This document shows, piece after piece, positions 11,766 to 20,775 of a stretch of 64,000 nucleotides of DNA; position 1 is the stretch's first letter, and each line of letters opens with the position of its first letter. The stretch is from Pseudomonas sp. GOM6 (GTDB lineage Bacteria > Pseudomonadota > Gammaproteobacteria > Pseudomonadales > Pseudomonadaceae). The translations under genes were made by a program, and so were the position numbers. The notes under the pieces were generated by a model, which was given only the letters and a program-made list of their open reading frames with translations, ran no database searches and had not been told where the DNA came from. The stretch lies in the NCBI RefSeq assembly GCF_029537485.1, contig NZ_JARPUS010000006.1, positions 1 to 64,000 of the forward strand. Direction: 5' to 3'.

Positions 11766-12002
11766 CGCCAGACTCCACTACCCGAAAAAATGCGCGCTAG
11801 CTTAGCACAGCGTCAAAACCAGCCCCGAGCAGCCGTTTCGTGGGCAGTGGGCCACCCCTAGTGTTAGCCACGTCGCATTTTGGCGTTACCCACTGCACCA
11901 CGTCTGTTAAGCTGGCGGCGGTTTACTGGCACACTTGTTCGGATAACTAATAAGAAATACGCCTGCTGGACAGAGGCTTACTCACTTTTTCGGGACTCGG
12001 GC

Positions 12003-12647
12003 ATGGTCGCTATTACCCTTACACCAAAGATAAAGAATCTCGACAAGCTGCTCGCGCACTGTCACCGCCGCCGTTATACGGCGAAAAGCACCATCATCTA
12101 TGCAGGGGATCGCTGCGAAACCCTGTTCTTCATCATCAAAGGCTCCGTCACCATCCTGATCGAGGATGATGATGGCCGCGAGATGATCATCGCCTACCTC
12201 AACTCTGGGGATTTCTTCGGCGAAATGGGCCTGTTCGAGCGCGAGGGCACCGAGAAAGAGCGCAGCGCCTGGGTTCGCGCCAAGACCGAATGCGAAGTGG
12301 CGGAACTGAGCTATGCCAAGTTCCGCGAACTGACCCAGCAGGACCCGGAAATTCTCTACGCCCTGGGCAGCCAGATGGCCGACCGCCTGCGCAACACCAC
12401 ACGCAAGGTAGGTGACCTGGCCTTCCTCGACGTGACCGGCCGCGTGGCCCGTACCCTGCTGGACCTGTGCAAGCAACCGGACGCCATGACCCACCCGGAC
12501 GGCATGCAGATCAAGATCACCCGCCAGGAAATCGGCCGCATCGTTGGCTGCTCCCGCGAAATGGTCGGTCGCGTGCTCAAGTCCCTCGAGGAACAGGGTC
12601 TGGTGCATGTCAAAGGCAAGACCATGGTGGTCTACGGCACGCGCTGA
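12003..12647 (+). CDS. vfr: cAMP-dependent global regulator Vfr (CRP homologue)
   Basis: CRP-family activator; in P. aeruginosa it controls type III secretion, type IV pili and quorum sensing. The 214-residue protein has an N-terminal cyclic-nucleotide-binding domain with the cAMP pocket FFGEMGLFE...ERSAWVRAK, a dimerisation helix, and a C-terminal helix-turn-helix ([20 protein letters not shown]). The frame is open from 11880, but the ATG at 12003 gives the exact family length and N-terminus. The 237-base upstream gap holds no CRP-type site that I can defend. Confidence 0.96.
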   Translation: MVAITLTPKIKNLDKLLAHCHRRRYTAKSTIIYAGDRCETLFFIIKGSVTILIEDDDGREMIIAYLNSGDFFGEMGLFEREGTEKERSAWVRAKTECEVAELSYAKFRELTQQDPEILYALGSQMADRLRNTTRKVGDLAFLDVTGRVARTLLDLCKQPDAMTHPDGMQIKITRQEIGRIVGCSREMVGRVLKSLEEQGLVHVKGKTMVVYGTR

Positions 12648-12661
12648 GCCACTCACACCAT

Positions 12662-12692
12662 AAAAAACGCCGCTGATTGAGCGGCGTTTTTA
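12662..12692. terminator. Bidirectional terminator between vfr and trpC
   Basis: An 8-bp stem (ACGCCGCT / AGCGGCGT, loop GATTG) is preceded by six A and followed by TTTTTA. It lies between the convergent ends of vfr and the trp operon. Confidence 0.9.
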
Positions 12693-12712
12693 TTTCTGCA
12701 GAGCTGACCAGA

Positions 12713-13549
12713 TCAGTCCGGATCAGCGCCCAGCACCACTCGACTGGCGCTCTGGAAGAACAGCCGCTTGAGCTCGGCCCCCGGATCCTCGGCACGCATG
12801 AAGGCTTCGCCGACCAGGAAGGCGTAAACCTCACTGATCTCCATCAGCTCCACGTCAGCACGGGTGAGAATGCCGCTCTCGGTGATCACCAGGCGATCAC
12901 GCGGAATGCGCGGCAGCAGGTCGAGGGTGGTTTCCAGGCTGACCTCGAAGGTATGCAGGTTACGGTTGTTGATGCCCACCAGCGGGGTATCCAGGTGCTT
13001 GAGCGCACGCTCCAGCTCGTCGCCGTCGTGCACTTCCACCAGCACGTCCAGACCCTGCTCCTTGGCCACATCGGCCAGCTCGACCATGCGTGCATCGTCC
13101 AGTGCGGAAACGATCAGCAGCACGCAGTCGGCGCCGAGGGCACGGGCTTCGACGATCTGATAGGGATCGACCATAAAGTCCTTGCGGATCACCGGCAGCG
13201 CACAAGCGGCACGCGCCTGCTGCAGGTACTCGTCGGCGCCCTGGAAGAAGTCGATATCGGTCAGTACCGACAGGCAGGCAGCGCCGCCATCCTCGTAGCT
13301 CTTGGCGATCTCGGCCGGCACGAAGTGCTCACGCAACACGCCCTTGCTCGGCGAGGCCTTCTTGATCTCGGCGATCACCGCCGCCTGCTTGTTGGCAGCA
13401 CGGGTCTGCAGGGCGCGGGCGAAACCGCGCGGGGCATCGGCCGCACGTGCCTGCACTTCAAGCTCGGCCAGGCTGACCCGCGCACTGCGCTCGGCCACTT
13501 CCTCGAACTTGCGGGCGATGATCTTCTCCAGCACGGTTGGGATACTCAC
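12713..13549 (-). CDS. trpC: Indole-3-glycerol-phosphate synthase
   Basis: Cyclises CdRP to indole-3-glycerol phosphate in tryptophan synthesis. The 278-residue TIM barrel carries [13 protein letters not shown] near the N-terminus, [29 protein letters not shown] and ITESGI. It is a stand-alone TrpC with no fused TrpF. The start overlaps the trpD stop by 4 bases, and it is the last gene of the trpEGDC operon before the terminator. Confidence 0.97.
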   Translation of the reverse strand: MSIPTVLEKIIARKFEEVAERSARVSLAELEVQARAADAPRGFARALQTRAANKQAAVIAEIKKASPSKGVLREHFVPAEIAKSYEDGGAACLSVLTDIDFFQGADEYLQQARAACALPVIRKDFMVDPYQIVEARALGADCVLLIVSALDDARMVELADVAKEQGLDVLVEVHDGDELERALKHLDTPLVGINNRNLHTFEVSLETTLDLLPRIPRDRLVITESGILTRADVELMEISEVYAFLVGEAFMRAEDPGAELKRLFFQSASRVVLGADPD

Positions 13550-14592
13550 CCTTCGTTCTCCACGCGAAATACAGCGGTAAAGGAAACCAGCTCGTCCAGC
13601 TTCTCCCAGGCCAGGCCGGTGTGCAGGGCGTCCTGCGCCAGCTGCATGCCTTCCTTGAGACTAGTCGCCAGGTCGGCGGCGTACAGCGCGGCGCCGGCAT
13701 TGAGCACGATCATGTCGGCCGCCTTCTGACCGTTCTCGGTCTTGCGCTTGCCCAGCGCGTCGCGGATCAGCGCCAGCGAACCGGCCGCATCCTCGACGGT
13801 CAGGCCGATCAGGCTCTGGCTCTTGATGCCGAAGTCCTCGGGCTGAATGCGGTATTCGCTGATCACGCCGTCCTTCAGTTCGGCGACATAGGTCGGCGCG
13901 GCCAAGCTGACCTCGTCCAGACCGTCGCTGGCGTGCACCACCAGCACATGCTGGCTACCGAGGCGTTGCAGCACTTCAGCCATCGGCCGGCACAGCGCCT
14001 GGCTGAACACGCCGATCACCTGATGCTTGACCCCCGCCGGGTTGGTCATCGGGCCGAGCATGTTGAATACGGTGCGCAGGCCCAGCTCACGACGCGGGCC
14101 GATGGCGTGCTTCATGGCGCCGTGATGGGCCGGGGCGAACATGAAGCCCACACCGACACTCTCCACACAGCGCGCTACCTGCTCCGGCTTGAGGTTGAGA
14201 TAAACCCCGGCCGCCTCCAGCAGGTCGGCACTGCCGCTCTTGCCGGACACCGCACGATTGCCATGCTTGGCCACCCGGCCGCCGGCCGCGGCAACCACGA
14301 AGGCAGCAGCGGTGGAGACGTTGAACACGTTCATGCCATCGCCACCGGTGCCGCAGGTATCCACCAGGCGCTCGGCATTGATCTGCACCGGCGAGGCCAA
14401 CTCGCGCATCACGGTAGCGGCGCCGACGATTTCGTCGATGGTCTCGCTCTTCATGCGCATGCCCATGAGGAAGGCGCCGATCTGCGCGTCGGTGCACTGC
14501 CCGGTCATGATCAGGCGCATGACGTCCTGCATTTCGGCGGTGGTCAGGTCCAGCTGGTTGACCACCCGGTTGAGGGCTTCCTTGATGTCCAT
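13546..14592 (-). CDS. trpD: Anthranilate phosphoribosyltransferase
   Basis: Transfers phosphoribosyl from PRPP to anthranilate. The 348-residue protein has the PRPP-binding [34 protein letters not shown] and GPMTNPAG motifs. It is a stand-alone TrpD; TrpG is encoded separately one base upstream. It overlaps trpC by 4 bases, so translation is likely coupled. Confidence 0.97.
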   Translation of the reverse strand: MDIKEALNRVVNQLDLTTAEMQDVMRLIMTGQCTDAQIGAFLMGMRMKSETIDEIVGAATVMRELASPVQINAERLVDTCGTGGDGMNVFNVSTAAAFVVAAAGGRVAKHGNRAVSGKSGSADLLEAAGVYLNLKPEQVARCVESVGVGFMFAPAHHGAMKHAIGPRRELGLRTVFNMLGPMTNPAGVKHQVIGVFSQALCRPMAEVLQRLGSQHVLVVHASDGLDEVSLAAPTYVAELKDGVISEYRIQPEDFGIKSQSLIGLTVEDAAGSLALIRDALGKRKTENGQKAADMIVLNAGAALYAADLATSLKEGMQLAQDALHTGLAWEKLDELVSFTAVFRVENEG

Positions 14593-14593
14593 G

Positions 14594-15187
14594 TCAGCGC
14601 ACCCCGCCTTGCTGTTTGAGGAAGTTGGCGAACAGTTCGTGGCCCTGTTCGGTGAGGATGGATTCCGGGTGGAACTGCACGCCCTCGATGTTCAGGGTCT
14701 TGTGGCGCAGGCCCATGATCTCGTCGACGCTGCCGTCTTCATGCTGAGTCCAGGCGGTCATTTCCAGGCACTCCGGCAGGGTCTCGCGCTTGACCACCAG
14801 CGAGTGATAACGGGTCACGGTCAGCGGCTTGTTGAGGCCGGCGAACACGCCCTTGTCCTCGTGGAATACCGGGCTGGTCTTGCCATGCATCACCTGGCGC
14901 GCGCGCACCACATCGCCGCCAAACGCCTGGCCGATGCTCTGGTGGCCGAGGCACACGCCGAGGATCGGCAGCTTGCCGGCAAAATGCAGGATGGCCTCGA
15001 TGGACACGCCCGCCTCGGTCGGTGTGCACGGGCCAGGGGAGACCACGATGCGCTCGGGCTTGAGCGCCTCGATCTCGGCGATGCTCAGCTCGTCGTTGCG
15101 GATCACGTGGACGTCGGCACCCAGTTCGCCCAGGTACTGCACCACGTTGTAGGTAAAGGAGTCGTAGTTGTCGATCATCAGCAGCAT
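14594..15187 (-). CDS. trpG: Anthranilate synthase glutamine amidotransferase component
   Basis: Supplies ammonia from glutamine to TrpE. The 197-residue class I amidotransferase has the nucleophile cysteine in [15 protein letters not shown] and the His-Glu pair in [14 protein letters not shown]. It starts 13 bases after the trpE stop. In PAO1 this junction contains the R/F pyocin island; here there is no room for any insert or for a separate trpG attenuator. Confidence 0.97.
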   Translation of the reverse strand: MLLMIDNYDSFTYNVVQYLGELGADVHVIRNDELSIAEIEALKPERIVVSPGPCTPTEAGVSIEAILHFAGKLPILGVCLGHQSIGQAFGGDVVRARQVMHGKTSPVFHEDKGVFAGLNKPLTVTRYHSLVVKRETLPECLEMTAWTQHEDGSVDEIMGLRHKTLNIEGVQFHPESILTEQGHELFANFLKQQGGVR

Positions 15188-15200
15188 GTTGGCGTCTCCC

Positions 15201-16679
15201 TTACTGCACGGACTGTTCGGCGAGGCTGACCGCGCGGAACATGGCGCGACGCTTGTTCAGGGTTTCTTCCCACTCCAGCGCCGGCTGCGAGTCGGCAACG
15301 ATGCCAGCACCGGCCTGCACATGCAGCTCGCCGTCCTTGATCACCGCGGTACGGATGGCGATGGCGGTGTCCATATTGCCGTTCCACGCCAGGTAGCCCA
15401 CGGCGCCACCGTAGACGCCACGCTTGACCGGCTCCAGCTCGTCGATGATCTCCATGGCGCGTACCTTGGGCGCACCGGACAAGGTGCCGGCCGGCAGGAT
15501 CGCGCGCAGGGCGTCCATGGCCGACAGGTTTTCCTTCAGATGGCCGGTGACGTTGGAGACGATGTGCATGACGTTGGAGTAGCGCTCGATCACCATCTGC
15601 TCGGTGACCTTCACCGTGCCGGTGCTGGAGACGCGACCAACGTCGTTGCGACCGAGGTCGATCAGCATCAGGTGCTCGGCGATCTCCTTGGCGTCGGACA
15701 GCAGATCCTTCTCCAACTCGATATCGGCTTCCTCGTTGGCGCCGCGCGGGCGGGTACCGGCAATCGGGCGCACGGTGACCAGGTTGTCCTCGACCCGCAC
15801 CAGCACTTCCGGCGAACTACCCACCACGTGGAAGTCGCCGAAGTTGAAGAAGTACATGTAGGGCGTCGGGTTGATGCAGCGCAGCGCGCGGTACAGATCG
15901 ATCGGCGCGGCTTGGAACGGGATCGACATGCGCTGCGAGATCACCACCTGCATGCAGTCGCCGGCGAGGATGTATTCCTTGATCGCACCGACCGCCGCCT
16001 CATAGTCATCGCGCTTGAAGCTGGAAACGAAGTCCGGCTCCGGGCCGCTGGCCTTGCTCAGATCCACGCCCAGGCGCGGGGTGATCGGCTGGCGCAGCCT
16101 GTTCAGCAGCTCGCGCAGTTGTGCCTGGCCCTGCTCGAATGCATCGCCCTGCGCCGGGTCAACCAGAACGATGGCGTGCATCTTGCCGGCCAGGTTGTCG
16201 AAGACGACGACCGCATCCGAGACCATCAGCAGGATATCCGGCGTGCCCAGCGGATCAGGATTCGGGCACTGCGCCAGTTTCTTCTCCACGTAGCGCACGC
16301 TGTCGTAGCCGAAGTAGCCCACCAGGCCGCCATTGAAACGCGGCAGGCCGGCAATGGTCGGAACGTTGTAGCGCGCCTTGAACTGTTCGACGAAGGCCAG
16401 CGGGTCTTCGCAGTCGAGGCTCTCGGTCTCGACGCCGTCGACGCTGACACTGACGTGGTGACCATGGGCTCGCAGCACGGTGCGCGCCGGCAGGCCGATG
16501 ATCGAGTAGCGCCCCCACTTCTCACCGCCCTGCACGGATTCCAGCAGGTAGGAGTTGGGGGTATCGGCCAGCTTGAGGTAGATCGACAGCGGGGTGTCGA
16601 AGTCGGCCAGGGTCTCGAAGGCGAGCGGAATGCGGTTGTAGCCTTCGGCGGCCAAACGCAGGAATTCTTCGCGGGTCAT
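15201..16679 (-). CDS. trpE: Anthranilate synthase component I
   Basis: Converts chorismate to anthranilate with TrpG. The 492-residue protein carries the N-terminal feedback region ([18 protein letters not shown]) and the chorismate-binding C-terminal half ([46 protein letters not shown]). The frame is open to 16733, but the ATG at 16679 gives [19 protein letters not shown] and the family length. A 14-residue tryptophan leader peptide and a hairpin lie upstream, so expression is probably attenuated. P. putida trpE is regulated by attenuation (established). Confidence 0.97.
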   Translation of the reverse strand: MTREEFLRLAAEGYNRIPLAFETLADFDTPLSIYLKLADTPNSYLLESVQGGEKWGRYSIIGLPARTVLRAHGHHVSVSVDGVETESLDCEDPLAFVEQFKARYNVPTIAGLPRFNGGLVGYFGYDSVRYVEKKLAQCPNPDPLGTPDILLMVSDAVVVFDNLAGKMHAIVLVDPAQGDAFEQGQAQLRELLNRLRQPITPRLGVDLSKASGPEPDFVSSFKRDDYEAAVGAIKEYILAGDCMQVVISQRMSIPFQAAPIDLYRALRCINPTPYMYFFNFGDFHVVGSSPEVLVRVEDNLVTVRPIAGTRPRGANEEADIELEKDLLSDAKEIAEHLMLIDLGRNDVGRVSSTGTVKVTEQMVIERYSNVMHIVSNVTGHLKENLSAMDALRAILPAGTLSGAPKVRAMEIIDELEPVKRGVYGGAVGYLAWNGNMDTAIAIRTAVIKDGELHVQAGAGIVADSQPALEWEETLNKRRAMFRAVSLAEQSVQ

Positions 16680-16717
16680 GCACACAGCCTCGTGGGGAGG
16701 GTAAACGGGAGTTGAGC

Positions 16718-16738
16718 AAACACGCCGGGGCAACCGGC
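16718..16738 (-). terminator. Candidate trp attenuator hairpin
   Basis: On the minus strand, just after the leader peptide, GCCGG pairs with CCGGC around TTGCC, followed by the weak U-run GTGTTTG. GGCCGG sequences just upstream could form alternative pairings with the Trp-codon region. The poor U-tract keeps confidence moderate. Confidence 0.45.
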
Positions 16739-16748
16739 CGGGAGGAAA

Positions 16749-16793
16749 TCAGGCGCGCCAGCGCCAGCGGGCCAGGGCCTTGACCAGTTTCAT
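16749..16793 (-). CDS. trpL: trp leader peptide
   Basis: A 14-codon frame encodes MKLVKALARWRWRA with two closely spaced Trp codons (positions 10 and 12), then TGA. It lies 70 bases before trpE and begins 18 bases after the gph stop. Paired Trp codons between a promoter and a hairpin upstream of trpE are the hallmark of transcription attenuation by ribosome stalling. The ribosome binding site in front of the ATG is weak. Confidence 0.75.
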   Translation of the reverse strand: MKLVKALARWRWRA

Positions 16794-16810
16794 CCAGTGT
16801 TTGTGGGCAA

Positions 16811-17563
16811 CTACCACGATGCTGTCTCGTGCGAGGGGTAATCAGAGGAGTCCGGGGACATTACCCCAGCGCCCTCGCCCGTGCAACCAGGCAGCAGTTG
16901 GCGCAGGTCGTCGATGACCCGCGCCGGGTTTTCTTCGGCAATCGGCCGGCCATGGTTGTAGCCGTAGGACAGCGCCACGCAAGGCACGCCAGCAGCATGC
17001 GCGGCCAGCACGTCATTGCGAGAGTCACCCACGAACAGGGCCTGATCCGGTTCGACACCGGCCAGGTGCAGCACATGCAGCAACGCAGCCGGGTCGGGCT
17101 TCTGTTGCGGCAGGGTGTCGCCACCAATGATCCAGCGGAAGTAGCCGCCCAGGCCCATCTCGTCGAGCAGCGGCGCGACGAAACGCTCCGGCTTGTTAGT
17201 GATCAGCGCCAGCTCCACGGCGGCGCCACGCAGCCAGTCGAGCGAACTGACCACGCCCGGATAGACCCGGCTCAGTGCATGGCTTCCGGCATAGGCTTCG
17301 TTGAACAGCTCCAGCGCCTGGGTGGTTTCCGCTTCGTCAACGGTACAGTGCTCGATATCGCCAGCCAGGGCGCGGCGTACCAGCACCCGCGCGCCGTTGC
17401 CGACCCAGTGACGCACGCGCTCGATACCCGCCGGCTCGCGGCCCAGCTGCACCAGCATGCTATCCACCGCCGCAGCCAGATCCGGTACGGAGTCAACCAG
17501 CGTGCCGTCGAGGTCGAACATCACCAGGCGCGGCAGATCGCCGCGAAACAGCTCCAGTATCAC
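16811..17563 (-). CDS. gph: Phosphoglycolate phosphatase (HAD family)
   Basis: Dephosphorylates 2-phosphoglycolate. The 250-residue HAD hydrolase has the nucleophile motif [12 protein letters not shown], motif II LITNKPE, the motif III lysine in QQKPDP and the motif [14 protein letters not shown]. It starts with GTG at 17563 inside the rpe stop (GTGA overlap), so the genes are coupled. The last 20 or so residues, after LLPGCTGEG, are not part of the core fold and overlap the trp promoter. MupP, the MurNAc-6-P phosphatase, is a relative; I assign Gph because of the rpe-gph-trpE context (PA0608 order). Confidence 0.9.
   Translation of the reverse strand: MILELFRGDLPRLVMFDLDGTLVDSVPDLAAAVDSMLVQLGREPAGIERVRHWVGNGARVLVRRALAGDIEHCTVDEAETTQALELFNEAYAGSHALSRVYPGVVSSLDWLRGAAVELALITNKPERFVAPLLDEMGLGGYFRWIIGGDTLPQQKPDPAALLHVLHLAGVEPDQALFVGDSRNDVLAAHAAGVPCVALSYGYNHGRPIAEENPARVIDDLRQLLPGCTGEGAGVMSPDSSDYPSHETASW
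16858..16886 (-). promoter_or_regulatory. Promoter of the trp operon inside the 3' end of gph
   Basis: On the minus strand TTGCAC (16881-16886) and TAATGT (16858-16863) are exactly 17 bases apart. Transcription would start near 16851, about 58 bases before trpL. The promoter overlaps codons for the gph C-terminal tail. Confidence 0.6.
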
Positions 17564-18234
17564 GTGCGCACCTGGGCCAGCTCGGCACGCATGGCGTCGA
17601 TCACGGCCTTGTAGTCCGGCTGGTTGAAGATCGCCGAGCCGGCGACGAAGGTGTCGGCGCCGGCCTCGGCGATTTCGCGGATGTTCTGTACGTTGACCCC
17701 GCCATCGATCTCCAGGCGGATTTCGCGGCCGCTGGCATCGATCAGCGCGCGCGCTTCGCGCAACTTGTCGAGGGTGCCGGGGATGAACTTCTGCCCGCCG
17801 AAGCCCGGGTTGACGCTCATCAGCAGGATCATGTCGACCTTGTCCATCACGTACTTGAGCACGTCCAGCGGGGTGGCCGGGTTGAACACCAGGCCGGCCT
17901 TGGCGCCGCCGGCCTTGATCAGCTGCAGGGAGCGGTCGATGTGTTCGCTGGCTTCCGGGTGGAAGGTGATGTAGCTGGCGCCCGCCTCGATGAAGTCGCC
18001 GATGATGCGGTCGACCGGCTTGACCATCAGGTGCGCGTCGATCGGCGCGGTGATGCCGTACTTGCGCAGTGCCGAGCAGACCATCGGGCCGATGGTCAGG
18101 TTGGGCACGTAGTGGTTGTCCATCACGTCGAAGTGGACGATGTCGGCACCGGCGGCGAGGACATTGTCGACTTCCTCGCCCAGGCGGGCGAAATCGGCGG
18201 AGAGAATCGACGGGGCGATGGCGAAGGATTGCAT
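17560..18234 (-). CDS. rpe: Ribulose-phosphate 3-epimerase
   Basis: Interconverts ribulose-5-phosphate and xylulose-5-phosphate in the pentose phosphate pathway. The 224-residue TIM barrel shows the metal-binding and catalytic motifs [37 protein letters not shown] and LEIDGGV, at normal length. It is the first gene of a same-strand series rpe-gph-trpLEGDC; a promoter is expected in the gap at 18235-18431. Confidence 0.97.
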   Translation of the reverse strand: MQSFAIAPSILSADFARLGEEVDNVLAAGADIVHFDVMDNHYVPNLTIGPMVCSALRKYGITAPIDAHLMVKPVDRIIGDFIEAGASYITFHPEASEHIDRSLQLIKAGGAKAGLVFNPATPLDVLKYVMDKVDMILLMSVNPGFGGQKFIPGTLDKLREARALIDASGREIRLEIDGGVNVQNIREIAEAGADTFVAGSAIFNQPDYKAVIDAMRAELAQVRT

Positions 18235-18284
18235 GGCGGCCTCAGGGCTTAATCACGGTGACGCGATTGTAGCCTGAGAGCCTA

Positions 18285-18412
18285 CCCACGATCTCCTGCG
18301 CGTCGGAAAAGCCGCGTTGAAAGCACCTTCGGAATGCTCATTTACCTCTCGTAAACTGCGCTTCCTCAGTCACTTTCGCCTTGCTTTTCTCTAGCGCAGA
18401 AGCCCGTGGGCA
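18285..18412. repeat. Possible dispersed Pseudomonas intergenic element
   Basis: The gap between agtD and rpe contains a passage (CGTCGGAAAAGCCGCGTTGA ... TTTACCTCTCGTAAACTGCG ... TTTTCTCTAGCGCAGAA) that I remember as occurring in many copies between genes of Pseudomonas genomes. One small inverted pair, TTTAC/GTAAA, is visible inside it. A single window cannot show dispersal. It has no coding potential. Confidence 0.3.
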
Positions 18413-18431
18413 GGCTCTTCGCATCTATCTA

Positions 18432-19259
18432 CTACTCCGGCAACGACGTACGCATCTTCTCGCTGCGCCCGCGCAGCCACTCCAGGGTCAGCAGCAGGAC
18501 GATGGAGAAACCGATCAGCAAGGTCGCGGCGGCGGCGATGGTCGGCGACAGGTTCTCGCGGATGCCGCTGAACATCTGCCGCGGCAGGGTGGCCTGTTCG
18601 GGGCCGGCGAGGAACAGGGTCACCACCACCTCATCGAACGAGGTGGCGAAGGCGAACAGCGCACCGGAAATCACCCCGGGGGCGATCAGCGGCAGGGTGA
18701 TCTTGCGAAACGCCAGCAGCGGCGAGGCGCCCAGGCTGGCGGCGGCGCGCACCAGGTTGTAGTTGAAGCCCTGCAGGGTCGCGGACACGGTGATGATGAC
18801 GAAAGGTACGCCGAGCACGGCGTGCACCAGAATCAACCCGGTGTAGCTGTTGCCCAGGCCCAGCGGGGCGAAGAACAGGTAGCTGGCCACGCCGACGATG
18901 ACCACCGGGGCGACCATCGGCGAGATCAGCAGGCTCATCACCAGCGCCTTGCCGCGGAACTCGCCGCGAGTCAGGCCGATCGCCGCCAGGGTGCCGAACA
19001 CCATCGCCAGCAGGGTCGCCGCCGGGGCGACGATCAGGCTGTTCTTCAGCGCGCGCATCCATTCGGCCGAGCTGAAGAAGGTTTCGTACCAGCGCAGGGA
19101 GAAACCCTGCAGCGGGTAGACCAAGAAGCTGCCGGAGTTAAACGACAGCGGGATGATCACCAGCACCGGCAGGATCAGGAACAGCAGCACCAGCGCGCAC
19201 AGGCTGCGGTGAGTCCAGAACCAGGCGCGCTCGATGGGGGACTTGTAGGGGCTCAGCAT
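18432..19259 (-). CDS. agtD: ABC importer inner-membrane permease (PotC-like), AgtD
   Basis: A 275-residue BPD-type permease with about six transmembrane helices and the EAA-type loop around VRAAASLGASPLLAFRKITLPLIAPG. It is the last gene of agtABCD, whose P. aeruginosa counterpart (PA0603-0606) takes up 4-aminobutyrate and 5-aminovalerate and is controlled by AgtSR. I chose the ATG at 19259, with GGAG seven bases upstream, over the GTG at 19265. It is separated from agtC by a palindrome-rich 146-base spacer. Confidence 0.85.
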   Translation of the reverse strand: MLSPYKSPIERAWFWTHRSLCALVLLFLILPVLVIIPLSFNSGSFLVYPLQGFSLRWYETFFSSAEWMRALKNSLIVAPAATLLAMVFGTLAAIGLTRGEFRGKALVMSLLISPMVAPVVIVGVASYLFFAPLGLGNSYTGLILVHAVLGVPFVIITVSATLQGFNYNLVRAAASLGASPLLAFRKITLPLIAPGVISGALFAFATSFDEVVVTLFLAGPEQATLPRQMFSGIRENLSPTIAAAATLLIGFSIVLLLTLEWLRGRSEKMRTSLPE

Positions 19260-19278
19260 ATGCACTCTCCAATCAACT

Positions 19279-19377
19279 CCCCTCTCCCGCTTGTGGGAGA
19301 GGGGCTGGGGGAGAGGGCTGCATAGGCTTCGCCCCTCTCCCGCCCTGCGGGCACCCTCTCCCCACAGGGGCGAGGGT
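19279..19377. repeat. Palindromic repeat cluster between agtC and agtD
   Basis: CCCCTCTCCC (19279-19288) and GGGAGAGGGG (19295-19304) form a perfect 10-bp stem with a 6-base loop. It is followed by further GGGGGAGAGGGC and CACCCTCTCCCC copies that pair with each other. CCCTCTCCC-type palindromes are common extragenic repeats in Pseudomonas (known). Placed inside an operon, they may slow or stop transcription into agtD. Confidence 0.75.
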
Positions 19378-19405
19378 CATCAGTTGGCCTGCAACGCAGG
19401 CATTT

Positions 19406-20653
19406 TTATCCCAGGCGCAGACGGCTGGCGCCAACCAGCCAGCTGTACACCACATAGAGCAGCATGGTGGCCAGCAGCAGCAGGCCGCCGAGGGCCGTGG
19501 CCATGCCCCAGTTGATGGTGCTGTTGGTATAGAAGGCGACGAAGTAGCTGATCATCTGGTCGCTCGGACTGCCTAGCAGCGCCGGGGTGATGTAGTAACC
19601 AATCGACAGGATGAACACCAGCAGGCAACCGGCGCCGACACCGGCCAGGGTCTGCGGGAAGTACACGCGCCAGAAACTGGCGAACGGATGACAGCCGAGG
19701 GAAATCGCCGCGCGCATGTAGCTGGGCGAGATGCCCTTCATCACGCTGTAGATCGGCAGGATCATGAACGGCAGCATGATGTGCACCATGGAGATGTAGA
19801 CCCCGACACGGTTGAACACCAGCTGCAGCGGCTCATCGATGATGCCCATGGCCATCAGTGCACCGTTGATCAGGCCGCCGGACTGCAACAGCACGATCCA
19901 CGCCGCCACGCGCACCAGAATTGAGGTCCAGAACGGCAGCAGCACCAGGATCATCAGCAGATTGCTGGTGCGGGTCGGCAGGGTCGCCAGCAGGTAGGCC
20001 AGCGGATAGGCCAGCAGCAGGCAAATGACGGTGATCACTGCGCCCATGCAGAACGTGCGGGCGAAGATGTCCAGGTAGATGGCCTGGTCCGGGGTGGCAG
20101 CCGCCAGCTCACCGAGGTCGTCGATGCGATGGTCGAGGGCAGCCAGCAGGTAATAGGGGGTGAAGGCAGAGCTATTGCGACGGATCACCTGCCAGTAGGC
20201 CGGGTCGCCCCAGCGCTCGTCGAGGTTTTCCAACGCATCCTTGTAAGACTCCGGTGGCTGCTTGAATGGCAGCGCGCGGCCGGTCTTGGCCATCAGACTG
20301 CGGTAGCCGGCCAGTTCCATGTTCAGGCGCTTGGATAGGTCACCAATGGTCTGTTGCTTGCGCGCTTCGGCCAGGTCGTCGGCCAGGGCGCGATAGACCG
20401 GCTCGTCGGGCAGACCACGGCCGTCCCAGGCGGATATGGCCTCGACAGTACGCGGCAGGCTGCCGACTACTTCGGGGTTCTCCACGCTCTTGTACAGCAG
20501 GATGCCAATCGGCAGCAGGAACACCGCGAAGAGGAACACCAGCAGCGGCAGGATCAGGCCCTGGGCCTTGAGCCGGTTGAGGCGCTCGGCGCGCGCCAGC
20601 CTCTGCTTCAGGGTCAGGCCGGAGGCGTCAGTGAGAGTAGCGGTAGTGGCCAT
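19406..20653 (-). CDS. agtC: ABC importer inner-membrane permease (PotB-like), AgtC
   Basis: A 415-residue permease, longer than a plain PotB because a periplasmic insert of roughly 160 residues follows the first membrane helix (about residues 60-220). Five more helices follow, with the ATPase-contacting loop AAISLGCHPFASFWRVYFPQ. The frame is open to 20740, but the ATG at 20653 gives MATTATLTDASGLTLKQRL and fits the spacing to agtB. It is the second membrane subunit of the amino-acid importer. Confidence 0.87.
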   Translation of the reverse strand: MATTATLTDASGLTLKQRLARAERLNRLKAQGLILPLLVFLFAVFLLPIGILLYKSVENPEVVGSLPRTVEAISAWDGRGLPDEPVYRALADDLAEARKQQTIGDLSKRLNMELAGYRSLMAKTGRALPFKQPPESYKDALENLDERWGDPAYWQVIRRNSSAFTPYYLLAALDHRIDDLGELAAATPDQAIYLDIFARTFCMGAVITVICLLLAYPLAYLLATLPTRTSNLLMILVLLPFWTSILVRVAAWIVLLQSGGLINGALMAMGIIDEPLQLVFNRVGVYISMVHIMLPFMILPIYSVMKGISPSYMRAAISLGCHPFASFWRVYFPQTLAGVGAGCLLVFILSIGYYITPALLGSPSDQMISYFVAFYTNSTINWGMATALGGLLLLATMLLYVVYSWLVGASRLRLG

Positions 20654-20682
20654 CGCAGGCTCCAGAAAACCGGGATAAAGCA

Positions 20683-20759
20683 CCCTCGCCCAACCGCGGG
20701 CGAGGGTTCGAGAGGAACGGGGGAACGTTCCTCCTACCAAACCCCTTCAGGCGAAGGGG
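20683..20759. repeat. Palindromic hairpins between agtB and agtC
   Basis: Two perfect inverted repeats fill this gap: CCCTCGCCC/GGGCGAGGG (20683-20706) and CCCCTTC/GAAGGGG (20742-20759), with a GAACG/CGTTC pair between them. Such hairpins after a binding-protein gene usually stabilise the upstream mRNA and reduce permease expression (known in mal-type operons). Confidence 0.7.
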
Positions 20760-20775
20760 GCACTGCACGGAAGAC

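Noticed and set aside
11766..12002. A Vfr/CRP autoregulatory site upstream of vfr
   Set aside because: No TGTGA-N6-TCACA-like match good enough to report.
15168..16715. A 515-codon + strand frame over trpE
   Set aside because: Antisense to a perfect TrpE; no independent start site or domain.
16811..17563. MurNAc-6-phosphate phosphatase MupP instead of Gph
   Set aside because: Same HAD subfamily, but the rpe-gph-trpE context matches the glycolate phosphatase locus; MupP is elsewhere in PAO1.
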